64,000 bases of DNA from Tsuneonella flava (GCF_002870965.1 NZ_PHSO01000004.1:620001-684000), one strand, 5' to 3'. Counted from the first letter of the stretch, positions 46,541 to 54,837 are shown. Notes: generated by a model from the letters alone, not told the origin. Numbers and translations: made by a program.

Positions 46541-48375
46541 GCGGATTTGCTCCAGTTTCGTGTGCCGTGCTCGTCATCTTCGAGCATCTCGGCATCGGGA
46601 AATGCGGCCAGAGTGGCCTGAACCAGCGGGTGCGCGCGCAAGCGTTCGGCGGCGGCGGCACGGGCTGCCTCGTCACGCTCGACCAGCGTCGGCTGCGCGC
46701 CAGCAGCCGCTTCGCCTTCAACACGCTCAACTTCCCAACGGCTGCCGGTCACATCGAACAGTGCCTGTCGCAGTTCGCTCGAGAGATCGTCCGTAAATCC
46801 AGCAGATTGCGTATAAATCAGCTTGCCGTGCCCGATCGCAACCGGGCGCACCTGCATCCGTACACGCGTACCGAGATGTAAGTGGCGGGCTTCGATCTGA
46901 TCGACCAACTGCGCCCAATCGTATTGGGCAACCGGCGCGGTTGCTCCCGCGTCCCCAGCAGAAACCGCAGGAGCAGAGGCACTTATGCCGTTTGCGGCCA
47001 GCTCTTCCAGCTTCTTTACGAGCGAACCCGGATCGGGCATCTCGCCCGCATGAAGCGTGCGAAGCAGCGCCATTTGCGCCGCGACCAGCGGATCGGGCGC
47101 GGAACGCACCTCTTCGTATCCCTTGAGCAGCAATTGCCACAGGCGGTGGAGCTGGCCCGCAGCCAGCCGCCCTGCCCAGTCCTCAATCGCTGCGCGCTCT
47201 TCCGCCGTCGGGGCATCGGCCCCGCTGCCGCCGACCTGCTCCACAGTGATGCGGTTGGTCAGGTCCATCAGCCCGCGCATCAGCGCAAGTGGCTCAACTC
47301 CCAGCGCATATTGATCGGCCAGCGCCGCCATCAGACCTTTGGCGTCGCCTTCCAACATGCATGCGAACAAGCGTCGCTGCGCGCCCTTGTCGGCGAGACC
47401 GAGCATGTTACGCACCCGCTCCGCGGTGACTTTACCATCGGTATCGAGATCGGCGTGGGCAATTGCCTGATCGAGGATCGACAACCCATCCCGGACCGAT
47501 CCTTCGGCGGCGGAAGCGATCATGTGCAGCGCCTCTGGCTCCGCCTCCACCCCTTCCTGACGGCACACGCTGGCAAAGTGATCCTGCAACAGCTCTGCCG
47601 GAATGCGCCGCAGGTCGAACCGCTGGGTACGGCTGAGGACAGTGACCGGCAGCTTCTCGACTTCGGTCGTCGCAAACAGAAACTTCACATGCGGCGGTGG
47701 TTCCTCAAGCGTTTTCAGCAACGCATTGAAGGCGTTACGCGACAGCATATGCACTTCGTCGATGATGTAGATCTTGTAGCGCGCCGACACCGCCGCATAG
47801 CGCACGGCCTCGATAATCTCGCGGACATCGTCGACCCCGGTGTTGCTGGCGGCATCCATTTCGATCACGTCGATATGGCGCCCTTCGGCAATTGCCTGGC
47901 ACGGTTCGCATACGCCGCACGGATCGATAGTCGGCCCGCCGTTGCCATCGGGGCCTATACAATTCAATGCCTTGGCAATCAGGCGCGCAGTGGAGGTCTT
48001 GCCCACCCCGCGCACCCCGGTCATCAGAAACGCATGCGCCAGCCGGTCGCGTTTGATCGCATTGGCCAGCGTGCGGACCATCGGTTCCTGACCGATTAAC
48101 TCACTGAAAGTTTGAGGCCGATACTTCCGCGCCAGCACGCGATAGGGCTGCGATGCCTCAGGCGGCGATAGTGCGGGCGACGGAGCGGGTGCGGTATCGC
48201 CAGCCGGAGACGATGTAGAAGGCGCGGAAGAAGCCGCCTTTTCAGGAGGTTGCACAGGAGCATCGCCAAATAGAGCGTTCTGCCCTGCCGCCTCCAGCTC
48301 AGTGGCAGACGGATTCGCCGCCTCTTCGTCGGTCTGCCACGGGAGGCCTTCGGTATCGTCCGGTGAATCACCCAT
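46537..48375 (-). CDS. dnaX: DNA polymerase III gamma/tau subunit
   Basis: A 612-residue clamp-loader subunit. N-terminal Pro/Ala-rich extension (about 1-75), then LARKYRPQTFSELIGQE, Walker A GVRGVGKTSTARLIAKA, the zinc-binding CGVCEPCQ and the SRC-type sensor motif TVLSRTQRFDLRR. It loads the beta clamp and organises the replisome. The N-terminal extension is longer than in E. coli. Overlaps ybaB by four bases. Confidence 0.95.
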   Translation of the reverse strand: MGDSPDDTEGLPWQTDEEAANPSATELEAAGQNALFGDAPVQPPEKAASSAPSTSSPAGDTAPAPSPALSPPEASQPYRVLARKYRPQTFSELIGQEPMVRTLANAIKRDRLAHAFLMTGVRGVGKTSTARLIAKALNCIGPDGNGGPTIDPCGVCEPCQAIAEGRHIDVIEMDAASNTGVDDVREIIEAVRYAAVSARYKIYIIDEVHMLSRNAFNALLKTLEEPPPHVKFLFATTEVEKLPVTVLSRTQRFDLRRIPAELLQDHFASVCRQEGVEAEPEALHMIASAAEGSVRDGLSILDQAIAHADLDTDGKVTAERVRNMLGLADKGAQRRLFACMLEGDAKGLMAALADQYALGVEPLALMRGLMDLTNRITVEQVGGSGADAPTAEERAAIEDWAGRLAAGQLHRLWQLLLKGYEEVRSAPDPLVAAQMALLRTLHAGEMPDPGSLVKKLEELAANGISASAPAVSAGDAGATAPVAQYDWAQLVDQIEARHLHLGTRVRMQVRPVAIGHGKLIYTQSAGFTDDLSSELRQALFDVTGSRWEVERVEGEAAAGAQPTLVERDEAARAAAAERLRAHPLVQATLAAFPDAEMLEDDEHGTRNWSKSA

Positions 48376-48482
48376 GTTCGACTAGGTAGGCGTTCGGGCA
48401 CCGCTTGTCATGCATGTGCGATGCATTTGTGTGTTATGGTGTTGCGGGCCACAAAGCGAGCAATCGAGGGGGAGAAAAGGTT

Positions 48483-48968
48483 ATGAAAATCAATGCGGAA
48501 CGCCTGACCGCCAGCCATAGCGACGCGGTGACGGTGTTCATCATCGGAATGCGGATCAACAGATTGTTTGCATTGAACAAATGGCTCCCTGTCGCGCGGT
48601 CTATGGGGCCGATGGTGGCGGAGCTGGCCGCCGATCCCGACAGTGGATTTCTGGGGGCGGAGACGATGCGGCAGGGATTTCGCACCGTATTGCTGGTACA
48701 ATACTGGCGCGATTTCAATAGCTTGGAGAGCTATGCCCGCGACCGCGATCGCAAACACTGGCCCGCATGGACCGCGTTCAACAAGGCGGTCGGGTCTGAT
48801 GGAACAGTCGGAATTTTCCACGAAACCTACGTAGTTTCAAAGGGATGCTACGAATCAATATACAACAACATGCCCGCGTGGGGCCTCGGCGCCGCGAGCG
48901 GGCTGGCCCCGGCAACCGGATCGCGCAACGCCGCGCGCAGCCGCATGAGCGCGGCCACAACCACCTGA
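48483..48968 (+). CDS. DUF4188/monooxygenase-like small protein
   Basis: 161 residues from the ATG at 48483. The motif pattern VFIIGMRINRL...WLPVARSMGPM (about 15-41) and LLVQYWRDFNSLESYARD (about 71-88) is that of the DUF4188 (Monooxy_af470-like) ferredoxin-fold family. Relatives are sometimes annotated as heme-degrading or aldoxime-dehydratase-like, but no activity is established here. Divergent from dnaX. Confidence 0.75.
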   Translation: MKINAERLTASHSDAVTVFIIGMRINRLFALNKWLPVARSMGPMVAELAADPDSGFLGAETMRQGFRTVLLVQYWRDFNSLESYARDRDRKHWPAWTAFNKAVGSDGTVGIFHETYVVSKGCYESIYNNMPAWGLGAASGLAPATGSRNAARSRMSAATTT

Positions 48969-48984
48969 AACAATTGAGGAAATA

Positions 48985-49078
48985 AGGAGCCGAGCGACCC
49001 GCTGCAATCTACCTGGGCTGCTTCCTTCCGGACCTGACCCGGTGAGCAAACGCGAACGTCCACCCGACTCCCGGCCCG
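48985..49078 (-). ncRNA. ffs: signal recognition particle RNA (4.5S)
   Basis: On the minus strand the hallmark domain IV sequence GTCAGGTCCGGAAGGAAGCA lies at about 49044-49016, with the SRP GGAA tetraloop region. The flanks pair as a long irregular stem: GGAGTCGGGTG (near 49071) with the GC-rich end around 48988-49000, using G-U pairs. Size about 94 bases fits small bacterial SRP RNA. Ends are approximate. Confidence 0.93.
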
Positions 49079-49196
49079 GCATATGGCGGGGTTGGGCGCG
49101 GTTTTCAAGCCATTCGTAGCGCGCAAAAACAGGTGAAAAGGCGATAACGCGCCAAACCGCCAAAAACGCCCCTGGTTACTTTATGTAACGACGAGG

Positions 49197-49475
49197 TTAC
49201 TTAAAGTTATCAGCATAAGCCTGAATTTTCAGGGTCTTATTCGGGGTCGCATGGACGCGGGCGGCGATGCCGTATTTTTCGGCATAGGCCACCGCCTCTT
49301 CCTTGCTGGCGAAGCGCAATTGCACTTGTGCCTGTGTATCGCCGCTGCCGGTCCAGCCCATCAGCGGATCGGCCTTGCGCGCTTCGGATTGCTCGAATTC
49401 GAGAATCCATTGATCGGTCAATGCCTTGCCAGATTGCATGGCGTTCTTCGGGCGTTGGTAGATGCTTGCAGACAT
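49197..49475 (-). CDS. NDUFS4-like ETC complex I accessory subunit
   Basis: A 92-residue protein opening MSASIYQRPKNAMQSG and continuing with WILEFEQ near 26-32 and a Trp-Thr-Gly-Ser block near 41, characteristic of the NDUFS4/18-kDa accessory subunit that alphaproteobacterial complex I shares with mitochondria. The ATG at 49475 follows AAGGA at seven bases. It stands alone, away from the nuo operon, as is usual. Confidence 0.9.
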   Translation of the reverse strand: MSASIYQRPKNAMQSGKALTDQWILEFEQSEARKADPLMGWTGSGDTQAQVQLRFASKEEAVAYAEKYGIAARVHATPNKTLKIQAYADNFK

Positions 49476-49576
49476 AGACAATCCTTAGGCCACCTTTTCG
49501 CTCTGGAAAAGAGATTCACCACGAAAACACACACAGCCGCATCGATTTTACACTGAGCGCGCGCAAAACGCCGGAT

Positions 49577-52027
49577 TCACTGCCGATTGAATGCATTTTT
49601 GGTTTTGAGGCTGGGTTTTTCGGTCCACGGCTGATCGGGCCAGCGATGTTTGGGATAGCGGCCCTTCATATCTTTCGCGACATCGGCCCAGCTTCCACGC
49701 CAGAATCCGGGCAGGTCGCGGGTGGCCTGAATCGGGCGCCCCGCCGGGCTGGTCAGTTTGAGCAGCAGCGGCGTGTCGCCAACCATCGGATGTGCCTCCA
49801 GCCCGAACAACGCCTGCACCCGCACTTCCACCGCCGGGGCGTCGTCGCCGGTGTAGTCGATGGCATGGCTGGTGCCGGCGGGCGAAGTGAATTCGCGCGG
49901 GGCCACCCGGTCGAGCCGCTGGCGCGCATCCCAGTCGAGCAGGCCGAGCAGAGCATCGGCCACCCGCCCTTTCGCCAGATCGAGATCGCGCCGCCCGTCG
50001 AGCAGCGGAGCCAGCCACAGCGGCGCTGTTTCGCGCAAGGTGGCATCGCTCAGCGCCTCCACCCCGGCATAGCGGGCACGGGCGCGCAGTGCGGGCGGGA
50101 CGATTGCCGACAGGTCTTCCACCGCCTTTTCCACAAGCATATCGACAACTGCCGCCGGATCGGGTTGCGGGTCTGGCCCGCTGGCGAGCACGATCGCGCC
50201 CAGCCGCCGTTCCAACCGCGCCTCCACCCGCCCCTCCCCCGCATTCCAGTTGAGCACGGAGCGGCGCGCGATCCGATCCGCCAGCGCGCCCTCCACCTCC
50301 GCCGTGTCGAGCGCGATGGCAGCGGTGATCCGCGCGCCTTTCGCCTGCCCCTGCGCGTCACCGATGGCGAGCCATTCGGCGCGCGCCAGCGGGCTGGCCG
50401 GATCGAGCACGAAACCGCGCCCGCCCGCCGACAGCCAGTGTTCGCCCGATGCGCCGCGCCGCCGGGCAACGAAGTCGGGCCGCGCCAGCGCCAGATAGAT
50501 GCCGGGATTGTCCGCTGCTCCGTCGCGCCGATCCACTCCACCGCCGCCTACGCCAACAATCCCCGCCGCCTTGCGCGCCCAGCCTTGCGCCAGCTTGCGC
50601 GAGGCGGCGGCCCGAGCACCGCGATCCGCGTTCCAGCGCGACAAACGAGCCAGCAGATCTTCCCCGCGCCCGCCCAGCCCGCGTTCCTGCAACAACAGAG
50701 CGATCTTCGCCGCATCGCCGCCACACCCGTCCCGCGCGCCCAGCAGCACCATCGCCGCTTCCACCGGGGCCATTGGCATTGCCGATAGCTGCTGCCCGAA
50801 CGCCGTCAGCCGCCCGCCGTCGTCAATCGCGCCCAGCCCCATCAGCGCCCCCCGCGCCGCGGCCAGCGATGCATCGGGCGGCGGATCGAGCCAGGGGAGC
50901 GATGCGGGATCGGCGGTGCCCCATTTGGCCAGCGCCAGCACCAGCGGTGCCAGATCGGCAGTGAGCATCTCTGGCGGATCGAACGCGGGCCTGCCGGCAT
51001 GGGCCGCCTCTTCCCACAAACGGTAAGCGACGCCCGGCCCCTGCCGCGCGGCGCGGCCTGCGCGCTGCGCTGCGGCGGCCTGACTGGCGCGGTGCGTAAC
51101 TAGGTGTGTCGTCCCCGCCGCACGGTCGAATTCGGCACGGCGGGAGAGGCCGGAATCGACCACCACCGAAACCCCATCCAGCGTCAGCGAGGTTTCGGCA
51201 ATCGCCGTCGCCAGCACGATCCGCCGCCGCCCATCGGGATCGCGCCGGATCGCCGCGCGCTGCTGCGCCGGATGCACTTGCCCGTGCAGCGGTAGGATCA
51301 GCGCATCGGGCAAGCGGGTATCGAGCCGTTCGCGCACCCGCTCTATTTCCCCCACACCGGGCAGGAAGGCGAGCACATCGCCGGTTTCGGCGCGCCATGC
51401 CGCCACTACCGCATCGGCCATCGCATCGTCGACCCGCACATCGGGGCGCGAGCCGAGCCATTCGATCCGCAAGGGATGGGCCTTGCCCGCACTTTCGATC
51501 ACCGGGGCATCGGGGCCGAGCAACCCGGCAAACCGCGCCCCGTCGATAGTGGCGGACATCACCAGCACCCGCAGGTCTTCGCGCAGCACCGCCTGACTTT
51601 CCAGCGCCAGCGCCAGCCCCAGATCGCCATCCAGATGCCGTTCGTGCGCTTCGTCGAACAGCACAGCGGACACCCCGCTCAGTTCCGGGTCTTCCACCAG
51701 CCGGTTGACGAGGATCGCCTCTGTCACCACCAGCACGCGGGTGCGGGCCGATGTCCTGCTGTCCAGCCGGGTGAGATAGCCGACGGTTTCGCCCGCCTGT
51801 TCGCCCAGCAATTCGGCCATCCGTTCCGCTGCCGCCCGCGCGGCCACCCGGCGCGGGCTGGTCAGGATAATCTGCCCGCTGCACCAGTCCTCGCCCAGCA
51901 AAGCCGGTGCGACCGCCGTGGTTTTGCCCGCCCCCGGCGGCGCGATCAGCACCGCCCCGCTGTGCCCGCGCAGGGCCGCCAGCAGATCGGGCAACACATC
52001 ATGGATCGGCAGGCGCGCAGCGGCCAT
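49577..52027 (-). CDS. hrpB: ATP-dependent helicase HrpB
   Basis: 816 residues: DEAH-box helicase core with Walker A PPGAGKTT (about 30-37), DEAHERH, motif VI QRAGRAARQGPGVAYRLW, then the HrpB-specific C-terminal domain. HrpB is an RNA helicase involved in mRNA processing or a close DNA/RNA helicase role; the precise target is unsettled. It lies five bases from the XRE regulator gene. Confidence 0.93.
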   Translation of the reverse strand: MAAARLPIHDVLPDLLAALRGHSGAVLIAPPGAGKTTAVAPALLGEDWCSGQIILTSPRRVAARAAAERMAELLGEQAGETVGYLTRLDSRTSARTRVLVVTEAILVNRLVEDPELSGVSAVLFDEAHERHLDGDLGLALALESQAVLREDLRVLVMSATIDGARFAGLLGPDAPVIESAGKAHPLRIEWLGSRPDVRVDDAMADAVVAAWRAETGDVLAFLPGVGEIERVRERLDTRLPDALILPLHGQVHPAQQRAAIRRDPDGRRRIVLATAIAETSLTLDGVSVVVDSGLSRRAEFDRAAGTTHLVTHRASQAAAAQRAGRAARQGPGVAYRLWEEAAHAGRPAFDPPEMLTADLAPLVLALAKWGTADPASLPWLDPPPDASLAAARGALMGLGAIDDGGRLTAFGQQLSAMPMAPVEAAMVLLGARDGCGGDAAKIALLLQERGLGGRGEDLLARLSRWNADRGARAAASRKLAQGWARKAAGIVGVGGGGVDRRDGAADNPGIYLALARPDFVARRRGASGEHWLSAGGRGFVLDPASPLARAEWLAIGDAQGQAKGARITAAIALDTAEVEGALADRIARRSVLNWNAGEGRVEARLERRLGAIVLASGPDPQPDPAAVVDMLVEKAVEDLSAIVPPALRARARYAGVEALSDATLRETAPLWLAPLLDGRRDLDLAKGRVADALLGLLDWDARQRLDRVAPREFTSPAGTSHAIDYTGDDAPAVEVRVQALFGLEAHPMVGDTPLLLKLTSPAGRPIQATRDLPGFWRGSWADVAKDMKGRYPKHRWPDQPWTEKPSLKTKNAFNRQ

Positions 52028-52032
52028 CGCGA

Positions 52033-52251
52033 TCAGTCCCCTTCCCAGCCGAACACGTCTTCCAGCCCCACGCCGAAATGGCGCGCGATGCGGAAACTGG
52101 TTTCGAGGCTGGGCGAATAGCGGCCCTGTTCGATAGCGATAATCGTCTGGCGCGTGACGCCCACGATATCGCCCAGCGCGGCCTGGCTCAGCCCGCCGTG
52201 TTCTTCGCGCAACTGGCGCACGCGGTTGGTGATCGGAGGGCGTTTCGACAT
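52033..52251 (-). CDS. small XRE-family transcriptional regulator
   Basis: A 72-residue helix-turn-helix protein of the short Cro/cI type: [40 protein letters not shown] is the DNA-binding core (about 8-47; quoted in parts: [15 protein letters not shown] is the recognition region). It is the second gene behind a membrane protein, separated by one base; such YozG/XRE plus membrane-protein pairs are common and usually autoregulated. A perfect 7-8-7 palindrome lies upstream of the operon. Confidence 0.85.
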   Translation of the reverse strand: MSKRPPITNRVRQLREEHGGLSQAALGDIVGVTRQTIIAIEQGRYSPSLETSFRIARHFGVGLEDVFGWEGD

Positions 52252-52252
52252 A

Positions 52253-52669
52253 TCAGACCATGCGGCGCAGCAGGTAAACCTGCGCCGCGTAATCGGCAAG
52301 CTGCGCCGCGATCAGCGCGAACATGGCATGGTGGAACAACATATTGCCGTTAGGTATCAACAGGTAAGCCCCGCCCGCCAGCACCACGCCCACGGCCAGC
52401 ACAGTGCCCGACCAGCGCCCCGCCCGATCGGCCACCAGCCGCTCCCGCTCATCCGCACCCGAATTCGCCTCCCGCGGAGTGGCGATGGCCAGCATCACCT
52501 GCACCAGCACCGATGCGACCACCACCAGCAACACATAAGGCACCAGCGCCACCGTAACCGGCGCCCCCGGATCGGCCGCGACCGCATTAAAATAATACAG
52601 CCCCGACAACAGCATAACCGCCATCATGGCCCACGCAGACTTTTCCCTGAACGACATAGACGACGACAT
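52253..52669 (-). CDS. four-helix membrane protein of the XRE operon
   Basis: 138 residues with about four membrane helices (near 10-29, 38-60, 86-106 and 110-130) and a charged central loop ([13 protein letters not shown], about 66-78). That layout is typical of DUF2178-like membrane partners of small XRE regulators. It is the first gene of the operon; SD AGGAG lies before the ATG at 52669. Function unknown. Confidence 0.7.
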   Translation of the reverse strand: MSSSMSFREKSAWAMMAVMLLSGLYYFNAVAADPGAPVTVALVPYVLLVVVASVLVQVMLAIATPREANSGADERERLVADRAGRWSGTVLAVGVVLAGGAYLLIPNGNMLFHHAMFALIAAQLADYAAQVYLLRRMV

Positions 52670-52685
52670 CGCGAATCTCCTGATC

Positions 52686-52707
52686 GATGTAAGATATTTT
52701 TTACATC
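52686..52707. promoter_or_regulatory. operator-like palindrome upstream of the XRE operon
   Basis: GATGTAA (52686-52692) and TTACATC (52701-52707) form a perfect 7-bp inverted repeat with an 8-base AT-rich spacer, 17 bases upstream of the membrane-protein start. Spacing of about two helical turns fits a dimeric HTH protein, most simply the XRE regulator of this operon. Confidence 0.65.
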
Positions 52708-52721
52708 AATGGCGCGGAGAT

Positions 52722-52767
52722 GGGGCGATGTCAAATATTTTGGACATTATCCCCTTCGCATAGGTAA
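52722..52767. repeat. left terminal inverted repeat of the IS1595-family element
   Basis: The 46 bases match the reverse complement of 54792-54837 at 39 positions without gaps, including GGACATTATCCCCTT. The repeat is itself nearly palindromic (GGGG-n2-ATGTC ... GGACAT-n3-CCCC). On the minus strand it contains an outward TTGACA (52734-52729). Confidence 0.8.
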
Positions 52768-52801
52768 TTGACTCTCAATGTAGCGCCGCTAGTTTACGAC
52801 C

Positions 52802-53314
52802 ATGACAAAGGGGTGGTGGACCGCATTCGCGTCGGTCAGTCTAGCGATCAATGGCCTTTTCATCGGCGGGTTTGTTTACCTGCTGTGGGCCTATGGACGA
52901 AATTTGAAAGCCATCGAAAACAGCCAATTCATGTGCTTGGCTGATCGCAAGGGCTTCGACAGCATCGCCGCCGCTGAAATGATTGGGCGGTTAGATCAGG
53001 TCACTTTCCTGCTGAGCATGGGAGGGCTTCTATTCGCTTTGTTCGCTTTCATGGGCTTTTGGATGATTAGGCGCGAGGTGCTGGACACCGCAGAGCGGGT
53101 GGCAGGGGAGGCTGCTAGGGAGGCGGCGCAAGTCTATTATGCAAAACAGCCGCAGCCAGAACAAAAAGATGACAAACAGGACAAATTGTCCTATATCTTA
53201 GGAAAGGTCTGGCCCTTCAATAAGCCGCCTCGGGGTAGGCAATTCGACCCCGCTCAGGTGTCAACGGAAGGGGCAGAGGAGCAACTAGGAGATAGCGATG
53301 AAAAGCCTAAGTGA
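52802..53314 (+). CDS. two-helix membrane protein, transposon passenger
   Basis: 170 residues. Membrane helix 1 at about 8-31 and helix 2 at about 67-89 flank a short loop containing a single Cys (Cys45); the cytoplasmic C-terminal 80 residues are rich in Ala, Gln, Lys and Glu and look like a coiled coil followed by a disordered tail. No known domain is recognised. It overlaps the ImmA/IrrE gene by 17 bases, so the two are translated together. It lies 34 bases inside the left repeat. Confidence 0.75.
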   Translation: MTKGWWTAFASVSLAINGLFIGGFVYLLWAYGRNLKAIENSQFMCLADRKGFDSIAAAEMIGRLDQVTFLLSMGGLLFALFAFMGFWMIRREVLDTAERVAGEAAREAAQVYYAKQPQPEQKDDKQDKLSYILGKVWPFNKPPRGRQFDPAQVSTEGAEEQLGDSDEKPK

Positions 53315-53801
53315 TGCTCTCGCTATCATTCGAGAGCACCAAAAGAAGTTGCCTATCCAAACAGTAGACCTGGCTCGCGACCTTGGTTTGCGGGTGTTCA
53401 AGGTGCCAAATTGGCCAAACGATCTTTCTGGAATGATCAGGAAGAACGATGAGAACGAAGGCGGTTTCGACATTTTTGTAAATGCGGCGCATCCGTATGT
53501 GCGGCGTCGTTTCACCATCGCTCATGAGATCGCTCACGCAGTTTTGCATCCCCAGCTTATTGGCAACGGGATCACTGATGATGCGCTCTATAGGTCTGGC
53601 CTCTCCAATACTGTGGAGGCGCAAGCCAATAGGTTAGCAGCCGACATTTTGATGCCGCGTGATCAGCTTAATGAGCTAATCAAATCGGGCATCACAGACA
53701 TTGATGTGCTGTCAGGCAAGTTCGAAGTCTCTACGCAGGCAATGGCAATCCGCCTAAATGTTCCCCAGCACGATGCAGAGTCTCGACGTGAATTTGCGTG
53801 A
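53298..53801 (+). CDS. ImmA/IrrE-family metallo-endopeptidase, transposon passenger
   Basis: A 167-residue zinc peptidase of the COG2856 type: HEIAH at 76-80 with catalytic Glu77, and the third-ligand helix EAQANRLAADILMP starting Glu108. There is no N-terminal HTH, so it resembles ImmA (which cleaves the ICEBs1 repressor ImmR) rather than XRE-IrrE fusions. A start ATG at 53298 with AGGAG six bases ahead lies inside the end of the membrane protein gene. Its target is unknown; the adjacent membrane protein or the nearby XRE regulator are candidates. Confidence 0.9.
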   Translation: MKSLSDALAIIREHQKKLPIQTVDLARDLGLRVFKVPNWPNDLSGMIRKNDENEGGFDIFVNAAHPYVRRRFTIAHEIAHAVLHPQLIGNGITDDALYRSGLSNTVEAQANRLAADILMPRDQLNELIKSGITDIDVLSGKFEVSTQAMAIRLNVPQHDAESRREFA

Positions 53802-53952
53802 GGCCATAGAGCAGGGCAAACTCGACCAGTTCATAGCCGAACATGGGGGCGAAACCGGCGACCGAGAGGCTTTTAAAGCTACTCTGCGCTCAATGGCCGG
53901 AAAGTCGAAAGAAGCTCCGGCAGCATCGCCTCCGGACGATTGCGACGATTGA
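53773..53952 (+). CDS. small acidic protein, transposon passenger
   Basis: 59 residues: LREAIEQGKLDQFIAEHG (about 7-24) then a low-complexity MAGKSKEAPAASPPDDCDD end. It overlaps the ImmA gene end by 29 bases and the transposase 3' end by 74 bases on the other strand. I recall similar short proteins with the KSKEAP-type tail near such elements but cannot confirm. The start could also be the ATG at 53758 or a GTG at 53788. Confidence 0.55.
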   Translation: MQSLDVNLREAIEQGKLDQFIAEHGGETGDREAFKATLRSMAGKSKEAPAASPPDDCDD

Positions 53953-54775
53953 AGCGATACTCGGCTTCCTTGGCATATTTCCAAAGGTGCTTGCCGCTCA
54001 CATGAATGTGAGTGCCATTGATCGACCGCTTTAGTTGCGACCAGAAACCTTCGATGGTTTGGACGTGAGCGCCAGTGTCGCTGATATAGCTGCCAACATT
54101 GTGATTTACCCGGTCGTGGCGATAACCTTCCTCTCCTAGCTTTGCGTAGCTGTGGAGGTGGTCCGTATTAACCGTGGAGCCTTCGGCCACGTGTGCCTTG
54201 ATAGCAGGGACCAGCGTAGCGCGCTTCACATCGGGAACTACGGTGGTCACGACATCGCCCCCGCGCTCTACCATGCCGAGAACGACAGTCTTGTTCGAAA
54301 GGTTGCGGCCCTGCTTGCCGGTGCGGGCAACGCCCCCGATTAGAGTTTCATCGATTTCGACCTCTTTGCCTTCACCGCCAATCGGTGTCTCTCCGTCAAC
54401 ATCGGCCATGTGCTTGCGGATAAGGTCAGCCATGCGCCATGCGGTCTTGTAAGTGACGCCTAGCTGGCGCTGCAATTCCTTCGCAGCCACGCCATTGCGC
54501 GTCGTGGTGAATAGGAAGATCGCATAGAACCACGATTGCAGCGGGGTGCGGGTCTTTTCGAACGGGGTGCCAACGGTCGGGTGAAGATGGTGGCCACACC
54601 ATTGGCACGAATAAGCGCGCTCCGCTTTAATGCGATACCAGTTCGAAGAACGTTCGCAGGAAGGGCATTCGAAGCCCTGCCCAAACCGAACCTCAAAAAG
54701 ATGGTTCAGGCACGTCTCATCATCAGGAAAACATTTGAAGAATTGGGAGATAGTTTGGGGCTTCGTCATGCCCAT
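53879..54775 (-). CDS. IS1595-family transposase
   Basis: A 298-residue ISXO2-like DDE transposase. N-terminal zinc ribbon with Cys37, Cys40, Cys57 and Cys60; HTH-like region near 93-115; catalytic Asp142 (EIDET), Asp205 (NTDHL) and Glu242 (TIEGFW), with Lys249 following. Full length with no frameshift, so it is probably active. The start is 17 bases from the inner edge of the right repeat, so its promoter must overlap that repeat. Confidence 0.93.
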   Translation of the reverse strand: MGMTKPQTISQFFKCFPDDETCLNHLFEVRFGQGFECPSCERSSNWYRIKAERAYSCQWCGHHLHPTVGTPFEKTRTPLQSWFYAIFLFTTTRNGVAAKELQRQLGVTYKTAWRMADLIRKHMADVDGETPIGGEGKEVEIDETLIGGVARTGKQGRNLSNKTVVLGMVERGGDVVTTVVPDVKRATLVPAIKAHVAEGSTVNTDHLHSYAKLGEEGYRHDRVNHNVGSYISDTGAHVQTIEGFWSQLKRSINGTHIHVSGKHLWKYAKEAEYRFNRRNRPEAMLPELLSTFRPLSAE

Positions 54776-54791
54776 TTTATGCCATATCCGG

Positions 54792-54837
54792 TTACGTATG
54801 GCAAGGGGATAATGTCCAATATTTTGGACATCACCCC
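54792..54837. repeat. right terminal inverted repeat of the IS1595-family element
   Basis: Partner of 52722-52767 in inverted orientation (39/46). A further imperfect copy of its tip lies just outside, at 54853-54864, where GGGGTGATGCCC pairs with GGACATCACCCC (54826-54837), making a hairpin across the element boundary followed by five Ts on the plus strand. Confidence 0.75.

Larger units (their letters stand above)
52722..54837. mobile_element. IS1595-family transposon with passenger genes
   Basis: A 2116-base unit bounded by inverted repeats (52722-52767 and 54792-54837; 39 of 46 positions match, beginning GGGG(C/T)GATGTC). Inside are an intact IS1595-type transposase on the minus strand and, divergent from it in reading direction, a two-TM protein, an ImmA/IrrE peptidase and a small acidic protein on the plus strand. 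IS1595-family elements are known to carry passenger genes. No clear 8-base target duplication is seen (left GCGGAGAT, right TTTGCTGG), so exact ends are uncertain by a few bases or the duplication has decayed. Confidence 0.78.

Noticed and set aside
46537-48375. Programmed frameshift producing a short gamma form of DnaX
   Set aside because: I did not find a convincing slippery A-run followed by a hairpin in the gene.
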